Below are positions 61,595 to 64,000 of a stretch of DNA of 64,000 bases, piece by piece (within the stretch, counting starts at the first letter, position 1; the number at the start of each line of letters is the position of its first letter). Both the position numbers and the translations under genes were made by a program. The notes below the pieces were generated by a model, which had not been told where the DNA came from, did not search any database, and saw nothing but the letters and a program-made list of their open reading frames with translations. Source of the DNA: Rhodococcus sp. ABRD24 (GTDB taxonomy: Bacteria; Actinomycetota; Actinomycetes; Mycobacteriales; Mycobacteriaceae); assembly GCF_004328705.1 (NCBI RefSeq), contig NZ_CP035319.1:1922001-1986000 (forward strand). The letters are read 5' to 3'.

Positions 61595-62833
61595 CTAGGC
61601 GTCCTGGAGTCCCGCCGGCGCCACCGGGCTGGCTTCGATTCCGGCGATGAGGCCCGAAACATGACGGCCGGCCGCTGATTCCGCCAGCACCGCGTGCACG
61701 CCGGCCGCGGTCTGCGCCCACGAGAACTCCGCTGCTCGCAGCCGCGCCTTGTCGCCCAGCTCGGCCCGCAGCTCCGCGTCGAGCAGGAGTGATTCGACGG
61801 CGGATGTCAGCGCCGGGACGGAAGCGGTGCGGTCTGCCACGGCGTCCTCCGTATCCCCACCGACGAGCAGACCGGTGACACCGTCGATGATCGAGTCCGT
61901 CAGCCCCTTCGAGCTGCGGTAGCCGACGGTGGGCACGCCGTGCTGCGCGGCCTCGATCACCGCGAGCCCCCACCCCTCCTTGCGCGAGGGCATCACATGC
62001 ACCCAGGACCGCGCGAGCAGTTCGTGCTTCCGTTGCTCCGGCACGTGCCCGTGGAACGTGACGGCGTCGGCGATGCCGAGTTCGTGCGCGCTCTCGCGCA
62101 GGTTCTGCTCCCACCACCCGCCGCCGATCACATCGAGGTGCAGCCCAGGGATGGTCCGGCTCAGTTCCGCGACGGCGGCGAGGGCATCCTCGATCTGCTT
62201 GTGCGGAACCAGCCTCGACAGCACACACACACTCGGATGCACGGTGCGGGTGTGGCTGTCTCCGGGCTCGACACCCGCCGGGATCGCGTCGGCACCGTTG
62301 CGCACCACCGCGATGCGGTCGCGCTGGACACCGAGTTCGGTGAGTTCGTCGGCCGATGGCAGCGACACCGTCAGGTACTGGCTGTCGCGGTGCACCCGCG
62401 GCGACAGCCGGGACTCGATCCACCAGCCGATGCGGCCCATCAGCTTGCCGGCGACCGGCCACTGCTCACGGTGGCAATGATGCACCAGCACCGTCACCGG
62501 CGCGCCGGACACCGTCGCGGAGAAGAAAGGAATGCCGTTCTGGGTATCGATCACCGCGTCGGGACGCAGACCGGCGAGCGGCCCGAAACCGAGCCGTCCG
62601 GCGACGATCGCACCCAGGGCGCGCGGATACACCGTCAGACGTCCACCGCCGCGGCTGATCCGGAGCCCGTCGACGAACTCCGCACGCGGCGCCCCCGGAT
62701 AGCCGGCGGTCCGCAACGTGACCTTGATTCCGCGTCGAGCAAGCCCGACACCAACTTCCTCGAGGTACCGCTCGCTGCCGCCGCCCTGGGGATGGCCGGT
62801 GTCACGCCAGCACAGCAGGAGAACCTCTCGCAC
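61595..62833 (-). CDS. GT4-family glycosyltransferase, Rv0225-like
   Basis: A 412-residue GT-B enzyme. The N-terminal domain begins EVLLLCWRDTGHPQGGGSER with the glycine-rich acceptor loop. The C-terminal donor domain has VLSRLVPHKQIEDALAAVAE and the E-x7-E motif in PSRKEGWGLAVIEAAQHGVP. It transfers a sugar from a nucleotide donor in the cytoplasm. In M. tuberculosis its counterpart Rv0225 lies beside Rv0224c and Rv0226c; here the island separates it from the Rv0226c-like gene. ATG/GTG start 62833. Probably part of envelope glycolipid synthesis. Confidence 0.88.
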   Translation of the reverse strand: MREVLLLCWRDTGHPQGGGSERYLEEVGVGLARRGIKVTLRTAGYPGAPRAEFVDGLRISRGGGRLTVYPRALGAIVAGRLGFGPLAGLRPDAVIDTQNGIPFFSATVSGAPVTVLVHHCHREQWPVAGKLMGRIGWWIESRLSPRVHRDSQYLTVSLPSADELTELGVQRDRIAVVRNGADAIPAGVEPGDSHTRTVHPSVCVLSRLVPHKQIEDALAAVAELSRTIPGLHLDVIGGGWWEQNLRESAHELGIADAVTFHGHVPEQRKHELLARSWVHVMPSRKEGWGLAVIEAAQHGVPTVGYRSSKGLTDSIIDGVTGLLVGGDTEDAVADRTASVPALTSAVESLLLDAELRAELGDKARLRAAEFSWAQTAAGVHAVLAESAAGRHVSGLIAGIEASPVAPAGLQDA

Positions 62834-62964
62834 GGGCGTGCCCCCTTATGGCTCGAACAGTTGCCTGCGACACACCTTATCGGCTGGAGGCGGCGAACCC
62901 TACCGTCAAGTAGCGGAAACCGGCGAACGGGAGCGCGGTATGTCCGATCGCTAAGGTTTCTCCC

Positions 62965-63792
62965 GTGATCCCCGCCCGCGCACCCCGTATCACCCCCACC
63001 CGCGCACCCCGCGTCATCCCCACCCGCGCACCCCGTGTCACACGTCACTTCGCCCGCCGCGCGACCCTGAAGCGGTCGGTCGGACTGCTCGGCGATTTCC
63101 GGTACGAACAGACCGCCCCGGACGTGTTCTACGGGGCCCTCGCGCGCGACTCGGTGGAGCTGATCGGCGACCTGTACCGCGGGCTCACCGAGCGGGACCT
63201 CACCGGAACGACCGTGCTGGACGTCGGCGGCGGACCCGGCTACTTCGCGGACGCGTTCGACGCAGCCGGGGCGCGCTACATCCCGGTCGAACCGGACCCG
63301 TCGGAGATGCACGCCGCCGGGCTGACCGTCGGCGACTCGATCCGCGGCTCCGGGCTGGCGCTGCCGATCCGTACCGGGTCGGTGGACGTGTGCTTCTCGT
63401 CGAACGTCGCCGAACACGTCGCGCAGCCGTGGGTGATGGCCGAAGAGATGCTGCGGGTGACGCGTCCCGGTGGGCTGATGGTGCTGTCGTACACCCTGTG
63501 GTGGGGCCCGTTCGGCGGCCACGAAACCGGCCCGTGGCACTACCTCGGCGGCGAGTACGCGGCCCAGCGGTACAAGCACAAGCAGGGCAAGGAACCCAAG
63601 AACCGGTACGGCGTCTCGCTGTTCGACATCGGCGCGAAGGACGGGCTGCGCTGGGCGAAGACCCAGACCGGCGGTGACGTCCTCGCCGCCTTCCCCCGCT
63701 ACCACCCGCGCTGGGCGTGGTGGATGGTGAAGATCCCGGTGCTGCGCGAGCTGCTGGTGAGCAACCTGGTCCTCGTCGTCCGTAAGCGCTGA
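62965..63792 (+). CDS. SAM-dependent methyltransferase, Rv0224c-like
   Basis: A 275-residue methyltransferase. Motif I is TVLDVGGGPGYFADAFDAAG, then VEPDPSEMHAAG, SVDVCFSSNVAEHV, and RVTRPGGLMVLSYTLWWGPF. It resembles Rv0224c, which sits next to the GT4 gene in mycobacteria, so a cell-envelope substrate is likely. The first 26 residues come from three tandem 24-nt repeats (TPTRAPRV-like units) and are unlike the family; a start downstream of them, near RHFARRATLKRS, would match better but no ATG is there. GTG 62965 is used. Confidence 0.85.
   Translation: MIPARAPRITPTRAPRVIPTRAPRVTRHFARRATLKRSVGLLGDFRYEQTAPDVFYGALARDSVELIGDLYRGLTERDLTGTTVLDVGGGPGYFADAFDAAGARYIPVEPDPSEMHAAGLTVGDSIRGSGLALPIRTGSVDVCFSSNVAEHVAQPWVMAEEMLRVTRPGGLMVLSYTLWWGPFGGHETGPWHYLGGEYAAQRYKHKQGKEPKNRYGVSLFDIGAKDGLRWAKTQTGGDVLAAFPRYHPRWAWWMVKIPVLRELLVSNLVLVVRKR
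62971..63042 (+). repeat. Three tandem 24-nt repeats
   Basis: Units at 62971-62994, 62995-63018 and 63019-63042 share the core CCCGCGCACCCCG with small changes. They keep the reading frame of the methyltransferase and encode an eight-residue Pro/Arg/Ala repeat. Confidence 0.8.
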
Positions 63793-63800
63793 CCCCCACC

Positions 63801-63865
63801 CCGCGTTTTGCGCACTTATCGCTGAATTTCGGGCCGCGAACGCGCGACAAGTGCGCAAATCGCGG
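63801..63865. repeat. Interrupted inverted repeat, terminator-like
   Basis: CCGCGTTTTGCGCACTTATCGC (arm 63801-63822, 22 bases) pairs with the arm at 63844-63865 at 20 of 22 positions, around a 21-base spacer. It lies just after the methyltransferase stop and before the kinase gene. The core GCGCACTTRTCGC may be a dispersed intergenic repeat. Confidence 0.55.
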
Positions 63866-63902
63866 GAGGCCGTGACGCGGGTGCGGCCACTAATCTCGAA
63901 CC

Positions 63903-64000
63903 ATGACCGCACTTGCACTCGACGTCGGCGGCACCAAGATGGCGGCAGCTCGGACGCTGCCCGACGGCTCGCTCGAGCACCCGGTGACCGTCTCGACGCC
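63903..64000 (+). CDS. ROK-family sugar kinase/regulator, N-terminal fragment
   Basis: The window ends after 32 codons. The visible start, ALALDVGGTKMAAARTLPDG, is the phosphate-1 ATP-binding motif (D-V-G-G-T-K) of ROK kinases such as polyphosphate glucokinase relatives and N-acetylmannosamine kinases. No N-terminal HTH is present, which favours a kinase over a NagC-type repressor. The rest is outside the window. Confidence 0.75.
   Translation, partial: MTALALDVGGTKMAAARTLPDGSLEHPVTVST

Noticed and set aside
1..64000. CRISPR arrays, rRNA and tRNA genes, replication origin
   Set aside because: No regularly spaced repeats, no conserved rRNA stretches, no cloverleaf candidates and no DnaA-box cluster were seen by eye.

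Overview
The window is high-GC actinobacterial DNA of the order Mycobacteriales, most likely a Rhodococcus or a close Nocardiaceae relative. The evidence is gene content and order. AftD, LpqI, a WhiB3-like protein, a DUF2613 peptide, FadE5/FadA2/FabG4/HtdX and a DUF3068 protein are all present, and their grouping resembles two segments of the M. tuberculosis chromosome (Rv0224c-Rv0228 and Rv0236c-Rv0244c). A 490-residue endoglycoceramidase of the size known from Rhodococcus is also present. These identifications were made by reading the translations; no database search was run.

Layout. 1-5.8 kb: end of a response regulator gene, small membrane proteins, an alpha/beta hydrolase, an opine/alanine dehydrogenase-like enzyme and a secreted S1 protease. 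5.8-12.6 kb: a graveyard of ISL3, IS3 and IS5 transposase fragments and broken genes, with intact Fic, GNAT and RsgA-type GTPase genes between them. The GTPase gene has a candidate leader peptide. 12.6-18.5 kb: a YhgE/Pip-type membrane protein, a secreted HNH nuclease, FabH, a DUF4185 (GH183-type arabinanase) protein and a methyltransferase. 18.5-31.8 kb: the fatty-acid block fadE5, fadA2, fabG4-htdX, TetR and lpqI, with a shared 14-bp operator-like motif at three promoters. Inserted in it are a PIN/excisionase-type toxin-antitoxin pair, a VanW-family protein, and MerR and WhiB regulators. 31.9-43.8 kb: universal stress protein, isochorismate synthase, then cell-envelope genes (DUF2613, aftD, acyltransferase, DUF3068, flippase, and a GT-C-like membrane protein similar to Rv0226c).

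43.9-61.5 kb: an accessory island lying between the Rv0226c-like and Rv0225-like genes. Its left part is a hydantoin-type nitrogen catabolic cluster: NCS1 permease, hydantoinase, racemase, D-aminoacylase-like amidohydrolase, two M20-family hydrolases and a diaminopropionate ammonia-lyase. They lie in three transcription units around one GntR/UTRA regulator. Near-identical sites TGACAGTTGTCATACAA stand before these units. The right part encodes secreted proteins: a Tat-exported phospholipase C, an endoglycoceramidase and two paralogous Ig-like proteins.

61.6-64 kb: the envelope locus resumes with the GT4 glycosyltransferase, a methyltransferase with a 24-nt repeat in its 5' end, and the start of a ROK-family kinase.

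The most interesting candidate system is the GntR-controlled hydantoin/diaminopropionate cluster. The leader-peptide/hairpin arrangement before the RsgA-type GTPase and the oversized VapC50-like toxin come next.
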